A stretch of DNA of 64,000 bases from Viscum album (lineage: Eukaryota > Streptophyta > Magnoliopsida > Santalales > Viscaceae). This document shows positions 36,809-48,092 of the stretch, piece by piece (position 1 is the stretch's first letter; each line of letters opens with the position of its first letter). The DNA is taken from positions 959,176,097-959,240,096 of the forward strand of contig OY728121.1 in assembly GCA_963277665.1 (NCBI GenBank), in the 5' to 3' direction. The notes under the pieces were generated by a model that did no database searches, had not been told where the DNA came from, and was given only the letters and a program-made list of their open reading frames with translations. A program made the translations under genes and the position numbers.

Positions 36809-38638
36809 TGTAACACCCTGAGATTTTATGAGATATATTATTTTTAATTTCTTTGATGTCTACTATTATACACTACACCAAGATTATCTTGTACTATACA
36901 CAACACATTATTAGCTTGCAGTATACGCAACACTATTCTTGGCTCGTGTTACACACAATTCCAACTTCGTTTTGTGGAAATTATTCTACGCAACATTTAG
37001 TATAGAATTTGTTTAATGTATAAATGATATAAGTTTTGATTATATTATACACAACACCAAATGGAGATTTCACTACACGCAGCCCTGACATGGCTTTCAT
37101 TACATGCAATCAAGACCTTCTTCGATAGCATGTGTAGTACGCAATACCAAGTTTCACTAAACGAGATATTATTATAATATTATTATGAACTAGCAGTTAT
37201 GAATAGTAATACCCAATTTTTGAAATTTTATATATTTTATCTTGGAAAATGTACTTCATTTTTTGGATTCATAATATCGAAATTATCCTCAGGTGAATTT
37301 TTGGTATTTTTCTAAAAACTTTCAATTTTTGATGAATAGTGAAAGCATTGGGTTATTATTTAGAAACTGACTTTTTATTTAAATAATTATTTATTTAATT
37401 TAAATTTATTGTTTTTTAAAAATTGATACATAATACCTATATAAGTTCAACGTAATTCATTTGAGTCATTTTATAATAATTTTAGATATATCAAAATTTT
37501 ATTGAACTTTTCACCGTCTTTTACCCACCTCCTAGGAGAATTTGAAAATTTACAAAAAACATAATTTTACAGCTTCTGTGAGGGGAATGACAAACATATG
37601 AAAGACATGGTTAATATCAAGGACAAAATGTGGTTCAATAAGAAAAAAATAATTTTTGGTGAATAGTAACTTTTTACTTTTATTTGCCACTGTTAAAAGT
37701 AAATAGAGTATTTAAGGGTAAAAATGATATTATTATTAACCTAACACATATCCTAATTCTATTGGATAAATTTAATTCGACCAAAAACAACCTTAGGAAT
37801 AATATATTACCCTTTAGGTCCACTTGGATTAGATTAGGACATTTATTATTATTTTATTTAAAGAATAGTTAAAATAGTTAAAATCAAAGTTTAATAATTA
37901 AAACATTTTTAATATAGGGTTATAAAATAGATAAATTAGACTATAAATATTCATTATATAGATAAAAATATTTCATACTTAATGGTATATTATTTAAAAT
38001 TTTTAGACGTTAAATAAATTTATTTATTTATGACACAATGATGATCCAATAATTACCCTATTAATTAAATATTAACATAATTGATGTTATAAATACCCAA
38101 ATAATTGTAATTTGATACTTTTAGTAAATTAAAATAATTGTTTTAGGTTAATATAACATGTCAGTATTGATTCTATTAACTTTTTGAGAACTAATCATGC
38201 TGTTGTAATTTTCAAAAAAATCAATTACCAAATAGTGTCAAAATTGACATAAAATAGTTTTTAAAACAAATATTATATTATTAATTGATATTCTATTCCT
38301 AAAAATCTAATGTTCGGCCAAATGACTTAAATAAGGTTATATATATTAATAATGACCCACTTGGGGTTCGTTTGGCTTGTTATTGTATGATTATTAACCA
38401 TATAGTGTAAGAAAACAAGAAGAAATGGTAAAAGTTGAATTACTTAACTTAGAGTTAAATATAAATTATAAGGTTAAAATTGTAACCTAAACTTGTCTAA
38501 AACCAATAGGTTGAAAGGATTTAGACCCATCACCACCTTATATTTTAAATAAATCAATTTTGAGCTATTATAAACCGAATATGACTTTATAAAAAAAATA
38601 ATATTTTATGTTTTTCCTAAGGTGCCCCTCTCCTCCCT

Positions 38639-38646
38639 TATAAAAG
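38639..38646 (+). promoter_or_regulatory. TATA box, LTR 5
   Basis: TATAAAAG after CTCCTCCCT, same setting as LTR 1. Confidence 0.75.
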
Positions 38647-38992
38647 GGCACCTACTCCCTATTCTCTTTACACAATTTTGAGCTTTCAATCTTGTCCAAT
38701 CACGGCCCATTTCTATTCTAAACTTTCATAGGAACATTATGGAGGTTCTAGTATCCTCAAAAGACCAACTCTAGGAGCTTTAGAGGAAGATTAAAAGAGA
38801 TGCGTCAAAGAAGAGGTAATCTCTTCGACCGATTCTTTCATGTTTTCTTTATTCTTCAACTTATTCTTCTTTATTTATTTAATCATAGATTAATAACAAT
38901 ATAATCACTAATATACTGATAGGTTATTATAAATATTAAACAACCCTATTTCAACTTCTATCCATCCTACGAAAAATGAATTCAGCGCGTGT

Positions 38993-39401
38993 GCGTACGT
39001 ACGGAATACCGTCTCCACGCCGTGGTGTAATCTATTTTTCCACCACCACCTAACTTGGATTAATATAATGGTGTAAAGAGTAACAATATATAGTTATTAT
39101 AAAATCATACAGATTCTTAGATATTATATCATCCATTTCAATTCAATTCAATAATTATGGGAATGATATCATCGCTCGTGCGTACGTATGGATTACCGTC
39201 TCCACGAGACGATGAGATTCATTCTCCATGTTAACACCCAAAGAATGATTATAAAGTATATATAATGAATAATAATGAAATATATTACATGATAAAGCTA
39301 CTGTATTTATGTATATATATATGCCATCTAATTACATCCATTCAAGTCAATAAGGAAAAGAAAACAACGTTTCTGCATACGTACGACCTACCATCTCCAT
39401 T
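38993..39401 (+). repeat. Triple GTACGTAC motif cluster, LTR 5
   Basis: Copies at 38993-39019, 39180-39206 and 39375-39401. Confidence 0.9.
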
Positions 39402-41049
39402 AACGGTGTATTTCTTTCCATTTATCGATCTATTATATATATGTATATTCTGATTAAATATTATATAGAAATCATGTTTTACATTCTGGAAGTATTTCAT
39501 ATTGATCTAAGTAATAATATGAATAATTACAAGTGAAATCAAGGATGATAAATGAAACGATTTTACCCAAAATGCTACTTTAACATGAATTTACAAAAGA
39601 ATGGGTAAAATATAGTCATAAGTGAACCGTATATGATATTATAATAATGAAAATGAATCTGTAATAAGTCAATGAAATTATTTAAATCATTATACAATAT
39701 GTTTGGATACATACGAAGCATATCGTACATAAGGTAAGGTATAATTATTCCAATCTCGTTCTGATCCGATACTGTTTATTCTTAAGTATTTACAGGGGTT
39801 ATATTTATCATCCATGTCCCTATTTTCTAGAAATGGATTCATGTATGTTTAAAGTCATTTTTACCCATTTTTTTACTTTTACTACAAGGTATGTAAGAAA
39901 TATTTCTTTTGTTCACCATACAAGGTACTATTTGAATTTTCCAGCAATAGTAGGAGAAGAATGTTTTTTAAACTTATACGGCGTGAACAGATTTTTACGG
40001 TTTCATAACGCCTAATTTTCATAAATATTCCTTTACTTGATTTCCTGATTATTTTCAAAAAAATTACATCTCTTTTAAAATTACATGGAATTTTGTGAAA
40101 AGAAAATTATTTTGAAAAGGAAGGATATTTTTCTCAAGAATTCATTTCATGTGTTTTGTCAAAACTATTTTCCATATAAGATGAAATTAGTTAGTATGAT
40201 TGAGTTTCAAGTACGATTTCTATATTATTTAAATTCTTTTATTCTTATTATGATGAAATTATATCCATTTGTTTTATATGGATTACGTTATGATGGGATG
40301 ATGTTTATGAATGCCGTTTTATTCTTTGGGTTATGATGAATGATTTATTATTATTTTGTGGCACAAGTAAGAATGATTTCATTATGAGATGGGTGGGACA
40401 TATATCTCCATACAATGCATTCAGTATGGATTTATATCTCATGAGATAGTCATGGCTGGAATGGAAAGTTAATCTGGTTTAGTGATACATAACTGGAACG
40501 AGGAGTTAACTCGACTCAGAAAGGGACTTTGTCCAGTAAGATGGTCTTGGAAGAAATGCCTTGGCTACTATGGAAATCATAACAAGTGATTAATGGTTTC
40601 CACAATTACATTTTTTATTCCCATGTTATTTTATCATGATTATTGTTTCTTTATGATCTATCCCTTACGTACTGCCATGTCATATGCCATTGCTTATGAT
40701 TTTGATGTTTAAATATTATGTTCATGTTTTGAAGTTCAAATGTATATGGTTTGTTTTATTTTCTCCATATGTACCCTCACTGAGCATTTGACCTCACCCT
40801 TTATATGTTATCTTTTCCCTAGGATATAAAAAATGGTTTTAGGTAAGAAAAAAAAGAAAGATCTTTATGGGAGATGTTGAAGATCTTTCACAAAAATTTG
40901 AAGATTATATTCCGATTTTCCAAAGACACTAAAATATTATGGTCCTTTGGTGTCTGTTTTTGTTATGTATTAGATATTCCGAAAAATTAATGTAATGTCT
41001 ATGTAATTCAAGATTTGGGTCTCTACAATGACTTCTATCAAGTAGTGGA

Positions 41050-41840
41050 TTTATATTAGGATTTTTTCAAATGAATTGTTAGGTATGACACCTAAGAGAG
41101 AGTTTTAATAAATAATTAATATATTTATAAGGTCATAACAAGTTTTAATATAAATATATACAATGGAACGATATATTTTTCAAGAGATAAAGAATTAGTT
41201 GTAAGATATATAGAATTATGTGTTTATTCGTTTGAGTACATCTCCTTGGGGATCACTAGTTTCATTTTCTAATAATGATGATGGAATGTTTTATTATTAT
41301 ATTGATTACGAGAAGACAAATAAGATGATGATTAAGAAATAAAACACACTTTTCTTTCATCACGAACTGTTTGACCAACTAGGAGTAGATGGTATGTTAT
41401 CCAAGATTGATTTTTGTTCTAGGTATCACCAAAAGAAATGATACCTTATAATATACCACAATAAATATCACAAGGAGTTATGGATTATATGAGGTCAAGG
41501 TAATTCTTTCTGGGTTGATAAATACTCTTTTAATGTTTTTTCATTTTATGAACCCATTATTTCACCCATACAAGAATTTGTTTTTATTTTCTATAAATGG
41601 AAAAATATTTTACTCATAAAATAAATAATATATTTCCAGAAAACATGGAGATTGTTTTTTAGTGCACCCTTTGAATGTTTAGGTATTTTTTTCTTAGATT
41701 TTTTCCAAGAATGATTCCAGTATAAAAGTTATTATGGATCTAGTGAATAATTTCTAGAGATTAATTAAATAATTTTCTATCGTAGTTGTACCTAGTTAAG
41801 GAATAAATTATAAAGGAATATATTTTAGGAGGCCAGAAGA
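41050..41840 (+). pseudogene. Element H, reverse transcriptase remnant
   Basis: Continues H's pol on the far side of array T. In order: NELLGMTPKREF near 41072 (start of the Gypsy RT domain), GMLSKIDFCSRYHQ near 41392, SYGLYEVKV then LINTLLMFFHFMN near 41476-41552, and PLFHPYKN near 41554. At 41590-41616 the catalytic box reads SINGKIFYS where the family has F-I-D-D-x-L-x-Y-S, so both catalytic aspartates are gone (Asn, Gly). Several stops and indels occur. The enzyme would copy element RNA into DNA; this one cannot. Confidence 0.72.
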
Positions 41841-42300
41841 ACATTTTAGTACCTTCTTGGAGAAAAAGGTATGTTTGACTACAACATCGATTTGATCAAA
41901 CCCAAATCTGGAAAGGAAAATACATTATTTTGTGATGTTTCTGGGATCAAACTTGGGAAAGTATTGATGTAGTGAGATTTATTCACGGTGTATGGGTCAT
42001 GATATTTGAATCCACAAGAAATGAACTATCATATTTATGATATTTAGTTGGCTATTGTGTATTATTCCAGGAAGTGTCAATGGAATTACCTTTTGGGTGA
42101 GAGGATTATGGTAAATAATGATCATAAAATCCATAACTCTATATTTTTTATAATAAATTAGATCATTGAAAGTGAGGTTAAGTTGATTATATGAAATCTA
42201 TAGACATGGGACTATGTTATACTCTCTGTAAATAAAAAATTATTTCTCAATCCTGAGTTCAAAGTCACATACTCATGTGGTTTAGGAGTCTAGTTATGAG
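41841..42300 (+). pseudogene. Element H, RNase H remnant
   Basis: CDVSGIKLGKVLM near 41931 matches the C-D-A-S-x-x-G-L-G-x-V-L-M pattern of Gypsy RNase H. NPQEMNYHIYDI near 42013 corresponds to the R-P-H-E-x-N-Y-x-T-H-D-L segment, and ERIMVNNDHK near 42100 to the segment ending T-D-H-K. Stops (for example after IYDI) and frame changes show it is dead. 42301-42479 is pol linker without clear motifs. Confidence 0.68.
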
Positions 42301-42479
42301 TGTATGAAGAAGGAATTGTTTCATAAAATGTATATTGTTGATAAGAAAAAACATTGAAATATAAAACTCATATATTTATCTATTATTACACACATATGAT
42401 CTTGATACAGATGAATTACAATGTGGTCTTAATGTGTGCATATTTTTTTGAATGACATGAAGTTGGGTAGATACCTCCG

Positions 42480-43105
42480 AATTGGACAATCAATGGTAAT
42501 GAGATTTTTCATGTTCGTGGTTGTGTTATTGTGCCTCCTTGTATGTTAATGGATTTTAGGTGATAATTTGAAGATTATAAGTGGGTAGCGGATCTTGGAT
42601 TGACCAAAATTTATATTTATCATCATAGATAGTATTGGTTGATTGAAATGAAAATTAAAATTATAGGTTTTAGGAGATTATGGTTCACTTGTCCATAGGT
42701 GAATGCAAAAAATCAATGACCCAATTGTCTTTTACATATTTTTTCCTTTTATAAATGAAATTTTAATGGTTTTACATTGGATATTGTGGTTTTCCATCCA
42801 ATTAATCCTTGTAAGAATAACATGATATGGGTCGGTTTGTTTTGATTGTCAAAGGTAGTGTATTTATTTCTTATTTTAGATACTTTCACCATCAACCAGT
42901 TGGGTGAAATATATGTTCAAAATATACTATGTTATCATTGGTTTTTTCATGGAATCATTTCATATTATGATTTTTGCTTTACATCACTCTTCTATAATTT
43001 TTTATAGAAGTTTCTAGATACTCATTTTTATTTTAGTATAGATTTTCACCAACAAGAAATATTTAACATTCTACCCATCCCCATTAGATTGTGAATGTGG
43101 TGGAA
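42480..43105 (+). pseudogene. Element H, integrase remnant (zinc-binding and core)
   Basis: IFHVRGCVIVPPCML near 42507 is the segment before the HHCC domain. LGLTKIYIYHH near 42596 and a CP-stop-VNAKNQ stretch near 42690 follow the zinc-binding domain. The core shows SPSTSWVKYMFKIYYVIIGFFMESF near 42880-42960 in the order expected, and ends in TFYPSP followed by LDCE, a decayed T-x-H-P-Q-T-D-G-Q-S-E. The frame is cut here by the solo LTR S and resumes at 45115. Confidence 0.68.
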
Positions 43106-45094
43106 TGTAACTTTCCATAAAGAAACTTCCCCAAGATGAAATCGGATAAAAATAAATTCCAAGGACTTCATTTAAATTTATTGGTTGATATTCCATTCGA
43201 AAATAAAACAACAAACCAAACATACAATATACAAAAATAACACTACATGATGCATGCATTATAAAAATGAAGGATATGTCAAGAATATCATTTATATAAA
43301 AACCAATCCCAAATAGTACTACAAAGGAAGACTACAAAACAACCAATTATATAGTGGAATACGTAAAAAACTAAAAGACTCAGTGAAAAAATTTCTATGC
43401 TCAAACAATATCTATTCCCAACTCCACAAAAGAACCTAAGTATCACATATAACTTCTAGATAAGGGTGATATATTACCCTTTCCCATGTCCTAGTAAATG
43501 TTATCAGCAAATGAACCAAAGTACCACAGTAGGGGTGTGTATAAAAGCTTAGTAGGCTTTTCCTAAATCACTTCCCATCTCACTCCATTAAGAATGAACC
43601 TGTTATAGAATTTAACATAAAGTTATTATATAGAAAAATTAATAAATAGTTTAACCAAAAATATAAAGCAGTGTCATAACAAAGAATATTTCAGAAATTA
43701 ATACCATGTTCTAAATAAATATTCTAAATAATTATATAAAACCATTTCACATATTCATTATTCACATAATTAATTCCTTTCCCCAAATCCACACACCCAA
43801 CCATGCAGAAAACATATTCCCCCTACACTCACATGTGGTAGGTCATACTCTCACTAAAACGCCACATAGGTAACTATTTTCATGGTGGTATTTCATTACC
43901 ATATCCATCACAACCAATTCATGGGGGTACTTCCCTCCCTTATCCGTCCCAATGCATATGAACACATGCTACACAACCATTCCAATCCCTTGGTTTTCCA
44001 AATCAATTCCAATAAACAAATTTTTTTTAAAAACATTCCATTAAACATTTTCATAAATCAATCAAAGAAACATATTTTATAATAATAATTTTAAAATCAA
44101 TCCCCAAATCATTTCACACAATAATTCCATGAATTCTACCAAAACTACCAAACATAACTAAAGATGGTTTATAAATTATTTTTCACACCAATTTCATAAC
44201 CAATTACATGAAAAACTACCAATTTGTAATCATGTATGCATATTCTAAAGAGAGGAGCTGAGATTGAAGCTGCCTACCTCAGATGACATGGAGAGAATAG
44301 AAAAAAACAATAAATACATCAACAAAACTCGGGTTAATCTCCAAATACCCATAATTGAAGTCCTCTCATGTAATACAAATACAAATATCTTCATATATTG
44401 AATCAAATACATCATATCTATATATAACTATTATATTTATATAAAACAAAGAGATTTATAGATGTATATATAAGGAAAACAAAGAAAAACAACCAAAGAA
44501 TGTATACATTCCATAATAATCTAGCTTCAAAGAACCAAGAAAAGAATTCAGATCACATACAAATTAATTGGTGAATTATTCACTACCTTTTAGCAGAGGA
44601 AATCTTGTTTTTAGGTAATTTTGATGAAAAAACAAGGGGATGAAACCCAAAATAAACCAATATCCACTTTATCTGGATTTTGGTTTTACCCCATGTATGT
44701 TTAGTCACATATTTAGGAAAAAATTATGATAACTATTCTCTAACCACTACCTCAAGGATGATCCTTAAATTTATTTCTCACATGGTTAGAAAAATATTCC
44801 CCCACTTTGAAAACTCCTAGTGTATCAAAAAGTACAGTTTCTCTGAGGCTTCTATACAGTTTTTGAAAAAAAAAATGTACCGCATGTGAACCTTTTCCTT
44901 AGCCATAGTCACACTTTTCATTGTTGACAATACTTGTTTTATGATTCCCTCTAATCATGCACCATCAATTCACCATTATAAAGCCATAAAAATATAACAA
45001 AGGTTCCCAAAACCTCCAAAACGTCACCAATATACAATACATACTTAAAAATCATAAAGGAAGTGTTACTTATTGGAAACCATATGGTTCTACA
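43106..45094 (-). mobile_element. Solo LTR S, reverse orientation, in H integrase
   Basis: Read on the minus strand it starts TGTAGAACCATATGG (45094) and ends GAAAGTTACA (43106): TG...CA ends of 1,989 bp, close to E's LTR length. Around 43490-43565 the minus strand carries GCCTACTAAGC, ACACACCCC and TAGGACATGGGAAAGGG, matching in order the GCCTACTGGG, TCACACCC and CAGGTGTAGATAAGGG words of E's LTRs. H's integrase frame breaks at its left edge and is recovered at 45115, 20 bp beyond its right edge. No internal domain is attached, so it is a solo LTR. Flanks TGGAA and TACTT do not match, so no target duplication is visible and the right end could be off by some bases. Open frames inside it are not supported as genes. 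Confidence 0.68.
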
Positions 45095-45114
45095 TACTTA
45101 TATTTTTGTAATTT

Positions 45115-45800
45115 ACTTTTTTGGTAATAGAGGTCATGCTAAGAGTGTTCTTTCATGATTTTTGTGCGACATAGTATAATCCATACACTCTGGAAAAGTT
45201 CACTTATAAAATGTATAATCATGTGACTATATAGATTGGACCATATGAGGCACTCCATGGTATGCCATGTAGATCACCGTTGTGTTGGATGGAATCAATA
45301 AATTCAGATTTATAGGGGTATAGTCTCATGTATTATAAGTCAGAGCATATTTAGTTACATAATGTTTCATGGATTCAATATAGAGTAGTAAAAAATCTTT
45401 ATTTAATCGATTTTATCGATCAATTGAGTATATATTGGGCGACTTTGTAATCCTTTAGGTGCTTCTAATATTGGGCCACCATAGGATTCAAAAACATTGT
45501 TTTTGTGCCCATATATGTTTTTTACTTTTGTGATTGTGGATTGGATTGGTTAAATAACAAAAAAATTGGCTCTTCCATAATGGTATAGTTGTATGCATTG
45601 AATTATTCATTTTTAATTGCTTCAATAGTGCCACTAAAAACCCTATCATGTGATTCATGGTGATGATGTTGAGTTTATGGTTGATGATTCCTATATGAAT
45701 AAACTGATTTGTATTATGGAAGTTAGTGAGAAGACACATCATGGAAGGAATGTGTATTTATTCTACTTGATTTTGTATAAAGGTTGTTTTAAATAACAAA
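45115..45800 (+). pseudogene. Element H, integrase C-terminal part
   Basis: From 45115 the frame reads TFLVIEVMLRVF, which continues the integrase after the D-G-Q-S-E-R motif. GPYEALHGMPCRSPLCWM near 45239 is the well-conserved P-Y-E-A-L-Y-G segment that follows the core. A late segment near 45655-45780 with YE, WKE and FILL words resembles the C-terminal chromo-like tail, but weakly. Together with 42480-43105 this gives a complete integrase length interrupted by S. Stops throughout. Confidence 0.62.
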
Positions 45801-46059
45801 CATGGGAGTGGATGATAATATATAAGCATGGTGGATTGATCTCTTTACCTTAGATGATATTTGATGCTTGGGATAGTAACTCTAGGATAATTTACTGTAT
45901 GATGGAGAGATTATAAGATCATGAACATCTAAAGATGTATGTTTTCATTTTAATGTTTTCTTAAACCCCCACTATTTAGGTTAATGAAATTAATCTCAAG
46001 AATGGGGAAGGACTTGGGAGAGTACAAAGGATTTAATACAAAAAAATGGGGGGGGGGGA
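45801..46059 (+). other. Element H, pol-LTR junction with poly-G polypurine tract
   Basis: No coding signal. Ends in AAAAAAATGGGGGGGGGGG (the G run is 46048-46058), which fits a polypurine tract before H's 3' LTR. Confidence 0.45.
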
Positions 46060-46831
46060 ATTTCTTTATAGTTCTGGTTACATGGACGGAACATAGTTAG
46101 TACTTAGTGTGAACCATAATAGGGTGATTGGGTAATGGTTAGTTCCTAGTTTGGAAACCATGGTAGGTGGGAATATGACACCATATTTCATGAGGCCATT
46201 GAATACATCAAAATACATGGCTATGAAATTGTTTATAAAAATTTATGGATGGCTATGAAAATAGTGTGGATCAGTTTTCCCGTGGATAGAGAGTACCACA
46301 ACATCATTGCATAGTTTGTAAAACCTCATGTCCAAACCTAGTTCCACATAATTAGTGAGAAAAATATCATATTTCCCAAAACCATAATATTATTTCACCC
46401 TATTTTCTCTCTCATTTATCTTCTATAAGAAAGGGTAATGAATCTAATCCTCTAAATCTCTCTTTGGCGATTCTCCATTTATTATTAGGAATAAATTTTT
46501 GTTGGTTGAAAATCAACACTCCTGGAGTGTCTTTGAATCCTATTTCATTTATTTTTTGGAAGAATATTTGTGTGTTATTTATCTCCTTACAAATCCCATG
46601 AATCCTAATTACCATTAAGAGTTATTCATTTTGTTGTTTGAGGCCATTTGAGTTCTAATCAATAGTCATCATTGGATATGAGTTATTCTATAAGAAGTGG
46701 GCATGTGGTCTATATGCTTCCTCTCACAGTCTTATTATTATTCATTTTTAGGTAGTTCTTACACTTCATTGATTTTCTAATTATTTTTTATTTTGAATAT
46801 GAAACATGGGTCTCAAAATGATATGTTAATC
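46060..46831 (+). repeat. Element H, 3' LTR, left part (split by E)
   Basis: Lies between H's polypurine tract and the E insertion. The start is uncertain; TATAGTTCTGGTTA near 46067 could be a decayed TGTAAGAACC-type start. TCTCTCTCATTTATCTTC near 46410 is leader-like. The end at 46831 is firm, set by E's target duplication. The 5' counterpart is not in the window. The minus-strand frame at 46412-46615 has no family features. Confidence 0.6.
46827..46831 (+). repeat. Target-site duplication of E, left (TAATC)
   Basis: Identical to 56994-56998, directly outside the two LTRs. Confidence 0.92.
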
Positions 46832-46937
46832 TGTAAGAACCTAGTTATTATTTTTGAGGTACAGGTTTCTTCTTCTCTCTTTTCCTTAAGTGTTTTTGAG
46901 AAAATAAGGAAAATGGGGAAAAATAAAAAAATTTGGA

Positions 46938-47262
46938 AGTACACGCTATGTACTTTTCCACACGTTGTGTACGTTTGTCTGTGTGGAATGAGTACACAGG
47001 GCGTGTGGCCATGTCGGGTATGGAGGGTGTAGGATCCGACTACATTCCGTTTAGTGGTCCTTTACACATCATGTAGTCAGTCGGCATGTGAATAGTATAG
47101 CGGTGGTCAGCTGTGCGGTAGCACACGCTGTGTACTCATGAGGACACGCCTTGTAGTCATGTCGGCATGTGAACAGTGTTGCGCTGGAGGGAATCCGCCA
47201 GAGGAATAGTTTAAAAATGGAAAGTACACGTCGTGTACTTGAGAGTACACACCATGTAGTTT
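46938..47262 (+). repeat. Palindromic word cluster, E 5' LTR
   Basis: TACACGCTATGTA (46940), CACACGTTGTGTA (46960), TACACAGGGCGTGTG (46992), TACACATCATGTA (47063), CACACGCTGTGTA (47117), ACACGCCTTGTA (47141), TACACGTCGTGTA (47225) and TACACACCATGTA (47245) are variants of one imperfect palindrome, several followed by GTC or CTT. Confidence 0.88.
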
Positions 47263-47887
47263 TTTTCACCTTAAAATAGGCAGTAGCCTCCTCATTTGGT
47301 AGAGGAGGCATTTGAGCCATTTTGGAGCTAAAGGAGGAGGCCAGAGCATTAGAGATCTGCTGGACGCACGTCAGGAATCTGTTTCTGCCTCGGACGATCT
47401 CGTTGGAACCACGCGGGTGAGTTCTCCCTCCTCCTGGAGTGGTTCTTACCAAATCTTCCTCGTATGTAAGTTATTTATGTTTGAAAGTTTTTCCTTTTAC
47501 CTCAGATCTACCTCATTCTAGGACTATTCATGGAACTTCATTCGAGTATACTGATCAGGGACGTATAAGTTAGGCGGCTTGGTGTTTATTTCCAACTGTT
47601 GTGCGCTTTTGTTTGTTTTTGAACTACAAACCCATATTGGGGTGTCGTGTGGATGAGGTCGGGGCTATTTTAACTACCTAGAACTGTATAGATAATTAAA
47701 TAGAATTGTAAAATTGTTTTGTGGGACGAGTTCTTGGTTCTAGGACCACCCCGGGGGTGAGTTCCTCTATTTAGCCGTTTGGGAAGGATACCCGAGGGTA
47801 TTCCTTTAAAGTAATGATTATAGAATTTCCTTGAGAGGAATTTCTTGTGAATGTTTATTTATATGTTGGGCCTGGCCCAGTTACTTG

Positions 47888-48092
47888 CGCCTAAGGGCAG
47901 TGTTTTACTTAGCTCGTGGGGATTGTTCTGCTTATCCCGAGGGTAGTTTTTATCTTAGCCTATGGGAAACTTCTTCCGTGCCTCTGGGCAGTTGATTCTG
48001 TGGCAGTGGGAGACACTACTTACGCATGTGGGCAATATCCGTATGCCCGTGGGAAGATTCTTGTGGTGGATACTCTTTTCCTGAGGGTAGGA
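47888..48092 (+). repeat. GCCTGTGGG minisatellite, E 5' LTR
   Basis: About eight degenerate units of 20-25 bp around GCC-TGTGGG or CCCGAGGG (for example GCCTATGGGAAACTTCTTC, GCATGTGGGCAATATCC). Confidence 0.75.

Larger units (their letters stand above)
11453..41027 (+). mobile_element. Array T: tandem shared-LTR array of a non-autonomous retrotransposon (5 LTRs, 4 internal domains)
   Basis: The word TAACAYCCNNAGATTTTATGA and what follows begins at 11453, 17662, 24036, 30414 and 36809. The LTR end (CTCTACA or a one-base variant), in four cases followed by a TGGTATYAGAGG-type PBS, falls at 15485, 21866, 28248, 34633 and 41027. The order is therefore LTR-int-LTR-int-LTR-int-LTR-int-LTR, with a period of 6.21-6.40 kb. 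Left of the first LTR is H protease; right of the last is H RT, so the array was inserted or amplified at one site in H. Directly flanking bases are ATGATTTC and ATGACTTC. No unit encodes polymerase or integrase. Shared LTRs are what unequal recombination between LTRs would produce; assembly error is the main alternative, but the units differ at roughly one base in ten, which argues against it. Confidence 0.93.
36809..41027 (+). repeat. Array T, LTR 5 (4,219 bp), last in array
   Basis: Starts TGTAACACCCTGAG and ends CTCTACA at 41027. It is followed not by a PBS but by ATGACTTCTATC and then H reverse transcriptase, so this is the 3' terminal LTR of the array. Confidence 0.94.

Noticed and set aside
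11453..41027. Five independent nested insertions of T
   Set aside because: No unit is flanked by its own target duplication and the junctions are all LTR-PBS or polypurine-LTR; a shared-LTR tandem explains them more simply.
43882..44082. 66-codon plus-strand frame
   Set aside because: Inside solo LTR S, antisense to its orientation, with no family features.
47069..47452. 127-codon minus-strand open frame
   Set aside because: It lies in E's LTR, is created by repeated palindromic words, and the 3' LTR copy splits it differently. No family features.
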